Below are positions 17,901 through 25,895 of a stretch of DNA of 64,000 nucleotides, piece after piece. A program made the translations under genes and the position numbers. The stretch is from assembly GCA_041690355.1 (NCBI GenBank), contig JAWLHK010000002.1, positions 186,001 through 250,000 of the forward strand, given 5' to 3'. Each line of letters starts with the position of its first letter. Within the stretch, counting starts at the first letter, position 1. This stretch comes from JAWLHK01 sp041690355 [NCBI: bacterium]. GTDB taxonomy: Bacteria; J088; JAWLBW01. The notes below the pieces were generated by a model. The model had not been told where the DNA came from, did no database searches, and was given only the letters and a program-made list of their open reading frames with translations.

Positions 17901-18794
17901 CCCGTGCTCGTGGGGGGCATGACCATCCGCGAACTTGAAATCCGGCCGCGTTCCGGAGAACGCGAGCTGGAGCCCCTCGAGTTCTCGTTGCCCGGCCTGC
18001 ACGTGCTCGGCGAGAGCAAAGCTCCGTCCCAGGATGTCGATCGCCGCCAGGTGCGCGCCCCGTTCTTCGAGCGCGTCGCCGTGCATGTAACCATCGAGGC
18101 AGGCCGCGACGTCTGGGTGCGGGCCGACGACATGAACCTCGAGTGGCGCGGTGACCTGCTCGTCTTCAAACAGGCCGGCGAAGAGTACCTGCGTCTCGTC
18201 GGCGATCTGGAGTCGGTGCGGGGCTTCGTGGTCGTCCAGGGGCGGCGCCTGCGCCTCGAGCGGGGACTCGTGACGTTTATGGGGACGGCGGTGCTCGACC
18301 CGCGCCTCGATCTGAACCTCTCCTACGAAACGCCCGAGTACGACATCACGGCCCGGGTGCGCGGGACGATTGCCATGCCGCGCATCGAACTGAGCAGCGA
18401 TCCGCCGCTCGAAGACGCCGACGTCCTGGCGGTGCTGCTCTTCGGCCGACCCTTCAGCGAGCTCGACCAGGGGGAGCAGACGGCCATGCGCGACCGCGTG
18501 GGTGCCGCCGTCGGCGGGGTGGCCGCCGGGCAGCTGACCCGCCTGCTCGGAGCCCGCCTGCCCATCGACGTTCTGGAGGTGCGCACCGGCGACGCGACCA
18601 CCGAGGGGCCGGGATTCGGCGTCGGAAAATACGTCACCGAAGACATCTTCGTCCAGTACGTGCAGCGCTTCGGCGCCGACGCCGACAGCGAGTTGCGGCT
18701 GGAGTATTATTTCGCACGCCGCTGGCTCGTCGTTTCGAGCGTGGGCACGTCGGGCGAAAGCGCCGTAGACGTGTTCTGGGAAACGGCCTTCTGA
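14997..18794 (+). CDS. tamB: TamB-like inner-membrane-anchored assembly protein
   Basis: 1265 residues from ATG 14997, which overlaps the tamA stop (TGATG). An N-terminal signal anchor (FVVLLVLMALPILLW) is followed by a very long repetitive beta-rich region and a C-terminal DUF490/TamB domain (DILEADVLAVLLFGR-like: DADVLAVLLFGRPFSELDQG). It ends in Phe (VFWETAF), as in family members. TamB spans the periplasm and works with TamA in outer-membrane protein assembly; related AsmA-like proteins move lipids between membranes. Length is typical (E. coli TamB is about 1260). Operon: small membrane protein, tamA, tamB. Confidence 0.92.
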   Translation: MARSRASRFAVWGFVVLLVLMALPILLWQIDPVRQAFVQRVLESISGRLEDGDIRVGRVDGSLLDGLQVEDLEYDRGGVRLEIARGEIEYALAPLLRRQARIDRLRLEGVRLSLSPEPATSPSEALGLRLPLRIDAPDIIVTDGRVRIASAAGEHELRIDRFAGGITAESDRVVLRVDDLRGSLVEPEVDVVSARGTVAATWRAGAPTPAIDVDRLQVKLPHSRLHADGAARFCAGEAVNLAFRAAPLDPRDTAAVGNPFAVPVSATVRATGTLDALQWSAALDSTAGNLRAEGSAGVPFEARCRPNWAGIDGAAAGTVAALAPAQLLSAELPDAARRTLLSLDFAGSVTDAGRPGRSLSANFEGRRSLLSGRPVRAFDGRLTWRERRIAGRVDLATEDSAAQVAGEVNLRSERYDGEIRLAGADPGVWLGSRWAGAVDVRARIEGAGFDPETLTASLEVTGGRLRIGGVRGRRLFFDVRARDGLLTVRRGELDTNVADLRVEGTAPLRPGREGALRALVRMENAQAVADLFPGAITEPVSGRAFARVVAEGTLERMRVDIRLRADAPRLGETQAGAVFLDAESADFRPRALAGSLQTTLRVPGLVVGGTMVGDVEAAVSVEGERPRFAGTLFVAIARAEERSRLRGEFTYRAGRQTIVMDELALAFGGTRWQNEGRLVIESHSGPGGRNWTIENLALTSEGQRVALDGSLQGDGTLDVELLLNRLQLEPIADLTAAEDQLTGELNGSLQLTGTFERPTVTGAISAVDLRSGTVELDVLTATFGLDEGVLDTEIRLVQRAGTGMLRADLRIGVPGLTADDDWRQAPLEGTVQAEDLRLALLDAWIDEATFPAGRITVDLRVAGTLSDPQVEGVAQLREGAVRVAVTGVTYEDVRGDLFFQRGTAALRNFSARTGEGRLLAQATVDLTDPLNPGALAGEITARRFQAVDTRLAGGTVDARLSLVGSWREPVLVGGMTIRELEIRPRSGERELEPLEFSLPGLHVLGESKAPSQDVDRRQVRAPFFERVAVHVTIEAGRDVWVRADDMNLEWRGDLLVFKQAGEEYLRLVGDLESVRGFVVVQGRRLRLERGLVTFMGTAVLDPRLDLNLSYETPEYDITARVRGTIAMPRIELSSDPPLEDADVLAVLLFGRPFSELDQGEQTAMRDRVGAAVGGVAAGQLTRLLGARLPIDVLEVRTGDATTEGPGFGVGKYVTEDIFVQYVQRFGADADSELRLEYYFARRWLVVSSVGTSGESAVDVFWETAF

Positions 18795-19097
18795 CCGCGC
18801 CTCGACGGCGTCCGTCGATGTGCCTCGACTGCCCGGTAGCGCTCGCACCCTGAACCTCCCGTGGTTGCTTACCACAGCTCCCATGATTATCTTTCATGGC
18901 AGGGAAGGAGAATCGCGCGGGGGTTGACAACCCCGGGATCGGGCATTACAATCTTGAAATCCTCTCGGGGGACGTGTGCCTGCACTCGGGGCTGACGTAA
19001 ACGTCTGAAAATCCACGGAGTTTTCGTGCGCTTCGGAGCGGGGCTTCGAAGTCCGAGGGACTGTATCGTCCTGAATACACAGAGCTTTTTAGAAAAC
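18795..19097 (+). other. Intergenic region between tamB and rpoD
   Basis: No gene is seen in these 303 bases. They hold a 7-bp hairpin just after tamB (18802-18818, no T-run), a short CCATGA...TCATGG inverted repeat near 18880, the rpoD promoter (18924-18952) and an untranslated leader of about 140 nt. The leader has a GACGT-AA-ACGTC repeat at 18994-19005. A GTG at 19026, preceded by GGAG, is in frame with rpoD and is a possible alternative start. Confidence 0.7.
18920..18952 (+). promoter_or_regulatory. Near-consensus sigma-70 promoter of rpoD with a symmetrical repeat over the -35 box
   Basis: TTGACA (18924-18929), a 17-nt spacer and TACAAT (18947-18952). The -35 box is embedded in GGGGTTG-A-CAACCCC (18920-18934), seven-base arms around a central A. 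A dimeric repressor binding there would block RNA polymerase. No such repressor is identified in the window. Confidence 0.88.
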
Positions 19098-21035
19098 ATG
19101 GCCAAAAAGACCACATCGAAGGGTTCGAACACCACCGGCGCCTCGAAAGGGACCAGCCGGACGAAAGCGGGATCCAAACCGACCGCCCAAGAGCTTGCCC
19201 GGGCCGAGCATAAGGCGAAGACGCCTGCCGGCACACACGAAGGCAAAGCCGGGCGCAAAACCACTCCCCGCGACACGACCACGACCAAAGCTGCGCCCAA
19301 GGCCTCGCTGGCCCGGACGGCAGCTGCCGAACAGGAACGCCCGGCCCGCCGGGGCCGCAAGGCCACTGATGCGGTTGCCGCAGAAGACGCCGCCGCCGCC
19401 CGCGGGCGCGTGACCGGCAAGATCTCGTACCGCGAGCTCAAGGAAGCCCTTCCGCCGGAGACAGAAGTCGACCTCGCAGAAGAGCCCATCGACATCCAGG
19501 AACTCTTCGTCGATTACGACTACGAGCTCATTGAGGATGAAGAGGCGGCCGAGGAGGTCGAAGAAGAAGAGGCTGCCGAAGAGAAGTCTCTTTATCCCGA
19601 AGACGAGAAGCACCTCAACTCCATCAGCCTCTACTTCAAGGAGATGGGCGAAATTCCGCTCATCTCTCAGGAAGTCGAGGTCGAGCTCTCGAAGAAGATC
19701 CGCGGCGGCGAAGACGCCATCCGCACGATTCTTTCGGAGAACGTCTATTTCATCGCCCGTTTCTGCGAAGAGCTGAGCCGGTACGACACGCTCGAGTCGA
19801 GCGTCAAGAATCTGCTTCTCGTGCGGGAAGAAGGCGACGACGACGACGAAGAGGGGGGCAGCACCTCGAGCGGCGACGAGAGCGCCATCGCTGAGATGGT
19901 CGGCAAGGCCGACAAGATTCTCAAGACGCAGGCCGAGGTCGAGCGTCTCGAGAAAAAGATGGAAAAGGCCGAGAGCGCCAAGGAAATCGAGGCGATTTCG
20001 GAGAAGCTCGAGAAGAAACGCGTCAGCATGGTGCGCCAGATCAGCGAAGTGAAGCTCTCACGGGAGTTCATGTCGAAGATCATTCAGGAGATCAAGTTCC
20101 TCGCCCAGGAAGTCGAACGGGCCGAGCGCGACATCGAGTACTTCAATCAGAAGATCGGGCTCGTGCGCGACCCCGACGAGCTCGATCTCTGGAAGCAGAA
20201 GCTCAAGAACGCCAAAATCGTCGTCAAGGAAAACCTCGACCGCGTCTCCCTGGCCAAGAAAGACTTCCGCAAGCTGCTCGAAGAGCTCGTGCAGGCCGAA
20301 GAGCAGATCAAATTCGCGCGCAATGAGCTCATGAAGGCGAACCTGCGGCTCGTCATCTCGATTGCGAAGCGCTACATCGGACGCGGGCTGCCCCTCTCGG
20401 ATCTGATTCAGGAGGGGAACCTGGGCCTGATGAAGGCGGTCGAACGCTTCGACTTCACTAAGGGGTATAAGTTTTCGACGTATGCCACCTGGTGGATCCG
20501 GCAGGCGATCACGCGCGCCATCGCCAACAAGGCGCGCACGATCCGCATTCCCGTGCACATGCTCGACATCATCAACAACCTGCTGTCGATCAGCCGTGAG
20601 CTGCACCTGAAACTCGGGCGCGAGCCGAAGGAAGAAGAAGTGGCCGAGGCCATGAAGCTTCCGGTCGAAAAGGTGAAGGAGATCAAGAAGCTCGTGCGCG
20701 AGCCGATCTCCCTCGACGAGCCGATTCACGAAGGGGACGAGAACACAATCGCCTACTTCGTGCCCGACCAGACGAGCATGAGCCCGAGCGAGGCGACGAT
20801 CAACCGTAACCTCACCGAGCAGACGCTGAAGCTTCTGAGCACGCTGAGTCCGCGCGAAGAGAAGATCATTAAGATGCGCTTCGGCCTCGGCGGCGAAACC
20901 GAGCACACGCTCGAGGAGATCGGCCGCAGCTTCAACCTGAGCCGCGAACGCATCCGTCAGATTGAAGCCGAGGCGCTGCGCAAGCTCAAGAGCCCGATTC
21001 GCTCCCGCAAGCTGCGCGAGTTTCTCGAGTTCTGA
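19098..21035 (+). CDS. rpoD: RNA polymerase primary sigma factor (sigma-70)
   Basis: 645 residues from ATG 19098 (MAKKTTSKG). An alternative GTG at 19026 with GGAG upstream would add 24 residues of unlikely composition. The N-terminal 100 residues are Lys/Ala/Thr-rich and low in complexity, followed by an acidic stretch, region 1.2 ([16 protein letters not shown]), a long acidic non-conserved insert, region 2 ([33 protein letters not shown]), region 3, and region 4 ([20 protein letters not shown]). The insert and full region 4 mark it as the housekeeping factor. It has its own promoter and terminator, so it appears monocistronic; dnaG is not adjacent. Confidence 0.97.
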   Translation: MAKKTTSKGSNTTGASKGTSRTKAGSKPTAQELARAEHKAKTPAGTHEGKAGRKTTPRDTTTTKAAPKASLARTAAAEQERPARRGRKATDAVAAEDAAAARGRVTGKISYRELKEALPPETEVDLAEEPIDIQELFVDYDYELIEDEEAAEEVEEEEAAEEKSLYPEDEKHLNSISLYFKEMGEIPLISQEVEVELSKKIRGGEDAIRTILSENVYFIARFCEELSRYDTLESSVKNLLLVREEGDDDDEEGGSTSSGDESAIAEMVGKADKILKTQAEVERLEKKMEKAESAKEIEAISEKLEKKRVSMVRQISEVKLSREFMSKIIQEIKFLAQEVERAERDIEYFNQKIGLVRDPDELDLWKQKLKNAKIVVKENLDRVSLAKKDFRKLLEELVQAEEQIKFARNELMKANLRLVISIAKRYIGRGLPLSDLIQEGNLGLMKAVERFDFTKGYKFSTYATWWIRQAITRAIANKARTIRIPVHMLDIINNLLSISRELHLKLGREPKEEEVAEAMKLPVEKVKEIKKLVREPISLDEPIHEGDENTIAYFVPDQTSMSPSEATINRNLTEQTLKLLSTLSPREEKIIKMRFGLGGETEHTLEEIGRSFNLSRERIRQIEAEALRKLKSPIRSRKLREFLEF

Positions 21036-21057
21036 GCTGCACCGGTTCGAATTCTTC

Positions 21058-21096
21058 AAAGGCCCATCGGAGACGATGGGCCTTTCCTTTTTTCGC
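21058..21096 (+). terminator. Rho-independent terminator of rpoD
   Basis: A 12-bp stem, AAAGGCCCATCG / CGATGGGCCTTT (21058-21069 and 21074-21085), with loop GAGA is followed by CCTTTTTT. Confidence 0.93.
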
Positions 21097-21152
21097 CTTT
21101 CCACCGGGCTCCCGCCGTCGCGCCGGGGGCCGCGCCTGTCCATCATGGACGC

Positions 21153-21425
21153 ATGGAAATACTCTGGCTACTTATCGTCGGCCTCATCGCGGGGCTCCTG
21201 GCCCGGGCCATCATGCCCGGCGACGACAGCATGGGGATTCTGCTCACCATCGTTCTCGGCATCGTCGGCGCGTTCATCGCCGGTTTTCTGGGAAGGGCGC
21301 TGGGCATTTACGAATCGACGTCGGAGGGGGGGCACATCATTGCCGCCACCATCGGCGCCATCATCCTGCTTGCCGTCGCCCGCCTGGTGAAAGGCCGCGG
21401 GCGGCATCGGCCGCATCACGCTTAG
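21153..21425 (+). CDS. GlsB/YeaQ/YmgE-family small membrane protein
   Basis: 90 residues with three hydrophobic segments (ILWLLIVGLIAGLLARAIM; LLTIVLGIVGAFIAGFLG; IIAATIGAIILLAVARL). This is the characteristic Gly-rich pattern of the transglycosylase-associated/GlsB family, including MGILLTIVLGIVGA. The C-terminus is basic and His-rich (KGRGRHRPHHA). Members are stress-related inner-membrane proteins of unclear biochemical function. It lies between the rpoD terminator and its own terminator, so it is a single-gene unit. Confidence 0.9.
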   Translation: MEILWLLIVGLIAGLLARAIMPGDDSMGILLTIVLGIVGAFIAGFLGRALGIYESTSEGGHIIAATIGAIILLAVARLVKGRGRHRPHHA

Positions 21426-21449
21426 CGTCCCTCGCGGACGACTCCACCT

Positions 21450-21492
21450 CGACAGTTCCGCCCCGCCTGGGGGCGGGACTGTCGGTTTTTCC
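21450..21492 (+). terminator. Rho-independent terminator after the GlsB-family gene
   Basis: A 15-bp stem with one G-T pair (21450-21464 with 21470-21484, CGACAGT...ACTGTCG) is followed by GTTTTT-like sequence (21486-21490). It separates this unit from the convergent terpene-synthase-like gene. Confidence 0.9.
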
Positions 21493-21518
21493 TTGCGGCC
21501 GGGCCTGCATCTGCGCGA

Positions 21519-23393
21519 TCAGGCGCGCGCCTTGCCTTCGGGGGCGCAGGCGAGAAGGGCCCAGGCGGTGGTAAGCACCGGGTGCCCCCAACAGGCCGGG
21601 AGGTAGTCCCGGTCGATGGAGACGAAAGCCGCTTCGCCGGGCCAGCTGCCATCGATCGTCTGCCGATCGAGCAGCCAGGCGGCAATCCGCTGACCGTCGA
21701 CAGGGAGCGACCAGCAGCGCGCCGCGAGGACGGCCGCTATGGTCTCGAGCACGCCGCCATAGCTGCCGTCGAGCCGTTCTTCGGCACGCAGTTCTGCTTC
21801 GAGCGTCTGGCAGACACTTTGGGCCGACGCCTCGTCGATGAATCCGTGACGCCGTGCCTGCGCGAGCACGCGATGCACGAACCAGCGCGTGAGCGGCGCG
21901 ACGTAGAAGGGGCCCTCGAATTCGCCGCGCTCGGCAACGCCGCACAGCCGTTTCCAGGCGCCGGGCGGAATGCGCTCGGCCTGGCCCTGCTCGAGCAGGC
22001 CCCAGATCGCATTGGCGGCGGTTCCGGGACAATCGTTCCCCTGCCAGACGATACCCTCGGGAGAGGGGCCCATCCAGGTGCGTACCCCCTCGTCGACAAG
22101 ATTGTCGAGCAGGAGAGCAGTGTCGGCTGCGCGGATTTCAGCCGCAAGCCGCGCCCCGAAGTAGCCGAGCACCAGTCCGGTATCGTCGGCGTCGGGAGGG
22201 ATGGTACGCTCGTGCGGGTAGTACCGCCAGCCATCGGGGTCGCGCAGGCGCTGCAGCTTCTCCCATTCGTCGTGTGCCGGGCGCCCCCACGCCTGCAATG
22301 CGGCGAGCCTGAAGATGGCCGGATACAGATCGGCGCGGACCCGCGGCTTCCCGAACAGCCCCCACCGGTGAACCTCGGCGGCCCCGGTCGCCTCCTCGAG
22401 ATACGCGAGGGCGCGCTCGACGCCATTCTCCGGGGTCAGGGCGGGAAGTGCGCGGGGACGGTCAAGCATACCGAGTGTCTCGCGTATCGTGGCCGCCGTA
22501 GCCAGAAACCAGGCGACGGCGGGTTCGAACCCCGAGGCCTCGGTAACGTCATCGATGAGCCGTGCCCAGGCCTCGCGCACGGAGAATTCTGCGTCCTGCA
22601 GGGCGATCATGGCCGATGCCGCCGCCTGAAAGCGCATCTCTGCCTGCACGTCGGGGCGCGAACGCAATCGGGAAGCGAGCAGCCTGAAGGGGCGCTTTCC
22701 GTATAGGGGAGCGAGAACGCGCGTCCACTTGCCCGCGATGAAGTCGCCCGAGCGCGGCTTCAGGTAAACGTCGAACACGTCGCTCAGGTCCTGGAGGGCG
22801 GCGCCGAAGCGCAGCCCGAATGCCTCGAACGGTCTGGTCGGACGGTCTGCCGCACGGGCGGCGACGGCGAAGAACAGCGCGAATTCGGCCCCGGCCTTGT
22901 CGAGGTGGATGGCGTCGGTGTCCGGCACCCGGGGACGATCGGTGGCGTCGAGGTCGCGGTTCTGGCCGCCGGCCATGATGAGGCCGAAGTGCAGGGCCGC
23001 CTCCAGGATCTCCGGGGTGATCGCGGCGGCTGCACGGTGGGCGAGCATGAGCAGGGCGCAAGCGTCGTTGGCGCGCGCGCCGGGCGCGTCGCCGTCGTCG
23101 ATGTCGTCGGCGACGTCGGCCGCGGCCCAGAGCAGGGTGCAGAAGATCCCGGCGGCATCGACCCGTTCCTGGGAAGCGCCCAGCGAGCGGGCCATGCGCA
23201 CCGCGAAGAGCGCGGGCGAGCCTCCGGTATGCCCGGGGGGCGTGAGAACGCGCTTTCGAAGTCGCGCGAGGAGCCCGGCCTCGACGGGGGCGCGTTGCAG
23301 ATGGGTCTCGACGGCGCTGTTCAACATGGACAGCAGCCCGGCTTCTTCGGTAAGCCAGCGTTCTTCATCATGAGCCGTCGTATGCATGTTCAT
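21519..23393 (-). CDS. Two-domain terpene-synthase-like protein: prenyl-synthase-like domain plus DxDDT/QW cyclase-like domain
   Basis: 624 residues. Residues about 55-310 look like an isoprenyl-diphosphate-synthase/class I fold: an Asp-rich motif DVADDIDDGD (93-102), then QDLSDVFDVY (201-210), where the usual QxxDDxxD has Ser204 in place of the first Asp, followed by GKWT (K222). Residues about 320-620 resemble a class II terpene cyclase/prenyltransferase alpha-barrel: WRYYPHE, then DADDTG (401-406), matching DxDDT, and a QW-like motif RQTIDGSWPGE (577-587). The inferred activity is chain elongation or ionisation plus protonation-started cyclisation; the product is unknown. It follows a hybrid kinase by 14 nt in the same operon. 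No other terpenoid gene is nearby. Alternatives: a catalytically altered or single-activity protein. Confidence 0.75.
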   Translation of the reverse strand: MNMHTTAHDEERWLTEEAGLLSMLNSAVETHLQRAPVEAGLLARLRKRVLTPPGHTGGSPALFAVRMARSLGASQERVDAAGIFCTLLWAAADVADDIDDGDAPGARANDACALLMLAHRAAAAITPEILEAALHFGLIMAGGQNRDLDATDRPRVPDTDAIHLDKAGAEFALFFAVAARAADRPTRPFEAFGLRFGAALQDLSDVFDVYLKPRSGDFIAGKWTRVLAPLYGKRPFRLLASRLRSRPDVQAEMRFQAAASAMIALQDAEFSVREAWARLIDDVTEASGFEPAVAWFLATAATIRETLGMLDRPRALPALTPENGVERALAYLEEATGAAEVHRWGLFGKPRVRADLYPAIFRLAALQAWGRPAHDEWEKLQRLRDPDGWRYYPHERTIPPDADDTGLVLGYFGARLAAEIRAADTALLLDNLVDEGVRTWMGPSPEGIVWQGNDCPGTAANAIWGLLEQGQAERIPPGAWKRLCGVAERGEFEGPFYVAPLTRWFVHRVLAQARRHGFIDEASAQSVCQTLEAELRAEERLDGSYGGVLETIAAVLAARCWSLPVDGQRIAAWLLDRQTIDGSWPGEAAFVSIDRDYLPACWGHPVLTTAWALLACAPEGKARA

Positions 23394-23407
23394 CCTGGAA
23401 GAAAAAG

Positions 23408-25477
23408 TCAGTGAAGCGAGCGACCGTGAGCATCCGACCGGGATGCCACGGCGTGCAGCTGCCGGCGCAGCTCTTCGAGCGCAATCGGCTTCTGCAGGAC
23501 ACGCACGCCGGGCGGGAGGTCGGCCAGTTCAGCCGTCCCCGGGGGGAGCGCGGTCAGAAACAGGAACCGCTCGCGCAGCGCATCCGGCGCGGCGCGTAAG
23601 AGTTCGGGGCCGGTGCCGTCACCGAGACGGATGTCGCAGAGTACGGCCGAAAACGGCTGTTTCAGATATGGGAGCGCCTCGTGAACCGAAGCGGCGGTCG
23701 TGACGGCGAAATCGCGCAGGACGTTGCGGAACAGGGTGAGGGTCCGCACCTCGTCGTCGACGATGAGAATCGGTCGCCGTTCCCGGGTTTCGATGTTCCC
23801 GGCCAGCGGCAGAGAAAGCGTGAAGGTGCTCCCCTCGTTTTCTTTCGAGTAGACCCGCAGCTGCCCGCCGTGTTCGGTGGCGATGTGGTAGCTCACGCTG
23901 AGCCCCAGGCCGGTACCGCTGCCGGGCGACTTCGTGGTGAAGAAGGGGTCGAAAATGCGCCGAAGCCGGTCGGCGGGAATTCCCGCGCCATTGTCCTCGA
24001 CCGAGAGCGTGCCGCTGATCTCGTCGGAGACCACGCGCACGATGATCCGATTCTCGTCGCGCGGACGCTCGGGAAGGGCCTGCCGCGCATTGATGAGCAG
24101 GTTGAGCAGCACCTGCACGATTTCGTCGGGTCGGCAGGAGACCATGACCGGTCGATCGGGAACTTCGACCTGCAGCTGGGTCAGGTGATGAAAATCCGCG
24201 GCGACGAGACGGTGTACGCGCTGTACGAGCTCGACGAGATCGACGGCCTCGAAAGTCCTTGACGGGGTCGGATGCGAAAGCCGCTTCAGCCCCTGGACGA
24301 TGCTGGCCACCTGGGCAAACCCGCTCTGAATGTCTTCGAGCGGCGACCGGTAGCTTTCTGGCAGGTCTTCGCGGGAAAGCAGATATTCGAGGTTGCCGGA
24401 GATGTACGTGAGCGGATTATTGATCTCGTGTGCGACCCCGGCAGACAGCGTACCCATGGCAACCATGCGATCGGCGAGCGCAAAGTGTTCCTGTAGCTCG
24501 CGGTTCTTGCGTTCGAACTCGACGCGATCCGTGGCGTCCTGGGCGAGAACGGCAAAGCGCCGCTCCTGATCGCGCAGGGGGAGCGGGACGATGCGGATGT
24601 CGAGGTATCGCTCCGACTCGGTGGCCGGCTGTCCATAAATGGAGGCGGGAACTCCGGTGGCCTCGATGCGTCGCAGCACCTCGTAAAGGTCGGCGATTTC
24701 GAGCGAGCCATCCTGGCGCCGCAGACCGGGGGCCTGCCCCGACTCCCGGTAGGTCAGGCAGAGGCCGTTGCGATCCATGACGTACAGGGCCGCCGTGGCC
24801 TGCTCGAGGGTCGACAGCCAGTCTTTTTCGACGTCGCGCAGACGCCGCTCGGCATCCAGATTCACGCGTGTAAGGTTGAGCTCGTGCTCCGACTTCATCG
24901 CGAGCTCCAGAAGTCCGATCTGCTTGACCCGTTCCGAGCCGAAGAATCCGGCCAGAACGACCGACAGCCCCGCGAGCGACCAGAGCATCGGTCGTTCACC
25001 GGCCACGGGCAGCTCGCTGTGGTATGCGAACGCGACCACGACCAGAATCGGGGCCGCGACCCCCGCCAGGACGCTCGGGTGGTTTCCCGCGCTCTGGGCC
25101 AGAAGAACGGCCATGAGGATGTAGAACGCCCCGAGATAGGTATGCCCGCCAGACGCGAGGGCAACCTCGATACACAGGCCGGCAAGGAAAATCTCGCTTT
25201 CGAGCCAGTTTGCGGCGCTGTAGGCCAGAGAGTCGAATCCATAGTGATCATATATCCATCGTGTGGTCGCCATGGCGATCGCGAAGACGCCGAACACAAA
25301 CAGGGTCGGTTCAGCGGGAAGCGGCAACCATCCGATTACCGCCAGCCCGGCCACGATGGCCAGGACGGCCACCCCCTGAAAGAAGAACGTTCGGCTTCTT
25401 CCGTGGGCGTGATAGGCCGGGTCGAGCGCCGGGGGGATGATTCTCGCGAGCTTCTTCGCAAAAGAGCCAGGATTCAT
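23408..25477 (-). CDS. Polytopic membrane hybrid histidine kinase (MASE-like N-terminus, PAS, HisKA, HATPase, receiver)
   Basis: 689 residues. About six transmembrane segments (residues 30-180) are followed by a coiled linker, a PAS domain (about 220-320), HisKA ([11 protein letters not shown], phosphoacceptor H350), HATPase ([25 protein letters not shown]) and a C-terminal receiver (LIVDDEV; D615 in [14 protein letters not shown]). The short loops between helices suggest ligand sensing inside the membrane rather than by a large periplasmic domain. It sits 14 nt upstream of the terpene-synthase-like gene, which may be its output. It is divergent from a small peptide gene and an OmpR-type regulator (25896-26615), a possible partner. 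Confidence 0.9.
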   Translation of the reverse strand: MNPGSFAKKLARIIPPALDPAYHAHGRSRTFFFQGVAVLAIVAGLAVIGWLPLPAEPTLFVFGVFAIAMATTRWIYDHYGFDSLAYSAANWLESEIFLAGLCIEVALASGGHTYLGAFYILMAVLLAQSAGNHPSVLAGVAAPILVVVAFAYHSELPVAGERPMLWSLAGLSVVLAGFFGSERVKQIGLLELAMKSEHELNLTRVNLDAERRLRDVEKDWLSTLEQATAALYVMDRNGLCLTYRESGQAPGLRRQDGSLEIADLYEVLRRIEATGVPASIYGQPATESERYLDIRIVPLPLRDQERRFAVLAQDATDRVEFERKNRELQEHFALADRMVAMGTLSAGVAHEINNPLTYISGNLEYLLSREDLPESYRSPLEDIQSGFAQVASIVQGLKRLSHPTPSRTFEAVDLVELVQRVHRLVAADFHHLTQLQVEVPDRPVMVSCRPDEIVQVLLNLLINARQALPERPRDENRIIVRVVSDEISGTLSVEDNGAGIPADRLRRIFDPFFTTKSPGSGTGLGLSVSYHIATEHGGQLRVYSKENEGSTFTLSLPLAGNIETRERRPILIVDDEVRTLTLFRNVLRDFAVTTAASVHEALPYLKQPFSAVLCDIRLGDGTGPELLRAAPDALRERFLFLTALPPGTAELADLPPGVRVLQKPIALEELRRQLHAVASRSDAHGRSLH

Positions 25478-25509
25478 TGAAATTCCCGCAGGGGTGCACA
25501 GACAAGAAT

Positions 25510-25561
25510 TGTTACAGAAATCGACGAAAAGCGGGCCGAATGTTACGAACTGTAACGTAAC
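25510..25561. promoter_or_regulatory. Cluster of GTTAC/GTAAC elements between the hybrid kinase and the small peptide gene
   Basis: Four copies occur in 52 bases: GTTAC at 25511 and 25542, GTAAC at 25552 and 25557. The pair GTTAC-gaact-GTAAC (25542-25556) is a perfect inverted repeat. The region lies in the divergent promoter area of the kinase (minus) and the peptide gene (plus). The words resemble halves of the Pho box used elsewhere in the window, but the spacing (10, not 11) does not fit well. Function unknown. Confidence 0.45.
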
Positions 25562-25659
25562 GGCCAGCCGTCGTCACATTGCGGGAAGCTTTGCGGCGGG
25601 CCGACTAGCATGCGTTGGCAACCGGACATGATGTTCGGGGTTCTCTGAGGAGAGTTGCC

Positions 25660-25749
25660 ATGACGCTCAAGAAACTTGCCGCCGCCATTCTTGCCTCGAC
25701 CACCAACGCCCCCACCGCGCCGAACGATACCATCGCCTACTATCCCTGA
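25660..25749 (+). CDS. Candidate secreted 29-residue peptide
   Basis: ATG 25660 has a strong GAGGAG 7 nt upstream, and a Rho-independent terminator begins 8 nt after the stop, so the unit looks deliberately built. The product starts MTLKKLAAAILASTTNA: two Lys, a short hydrophobic core and an Ala that could be a signal-peptidase site. This leaves about 12 residues (PTAPNDTIAYYP). There is no Cys, so it is not an autoinducer of disulfide or thiolactone type. It is divergent from a polytopic membrane kinase and upstream of an OmpR regulator. Possible roles: signalling peptide, small membrane-active peptide or leader peptide. I do not recognise a family. Confidence 0.6.
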   Translation: MTLKKLAAAILASTTNAPTAPNDTIAYYP

Positions 25750-25757
25750 ACCAGACG

Positions 25758-25798
25758 GGGCCCGTCTGCCGCGACAAGGGCGACGGGCCCTGCTTTTT
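25758..25798 (+). terminator. Rho-independent terminator after the small peptide gene
   Basis: GGGCCCGTC (25758-25766) pairs with GACGGGCCC (25782-25790), followed by TGCTTTTT (T-run 25794-25798). Confidence 0.9.
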
Positions 25799-25860
25799 CG
25801 TCGGTTGACCCCGCCGGCGCAGTGCCTTTCGCGGTAATTCTCCGCCTTACCCCATTGGGC

Positions 25861-25889
25861 TTGCCAACGTTGCAACAGCTGACTATGCT
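25861..25889 (+). promoter_or_regulatory. Probable promoter of the OmpR-type regulator
   Basis: TTGCCA (25861-25866), a 17-nt spacer and TATGCT (25884-25889). The GTG start at 25896 follows six bases after the -10 box, so the transcript would start at or very near the first codon. Confidence 0.65.
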
Positions 25890-25895
25890 AATGCC

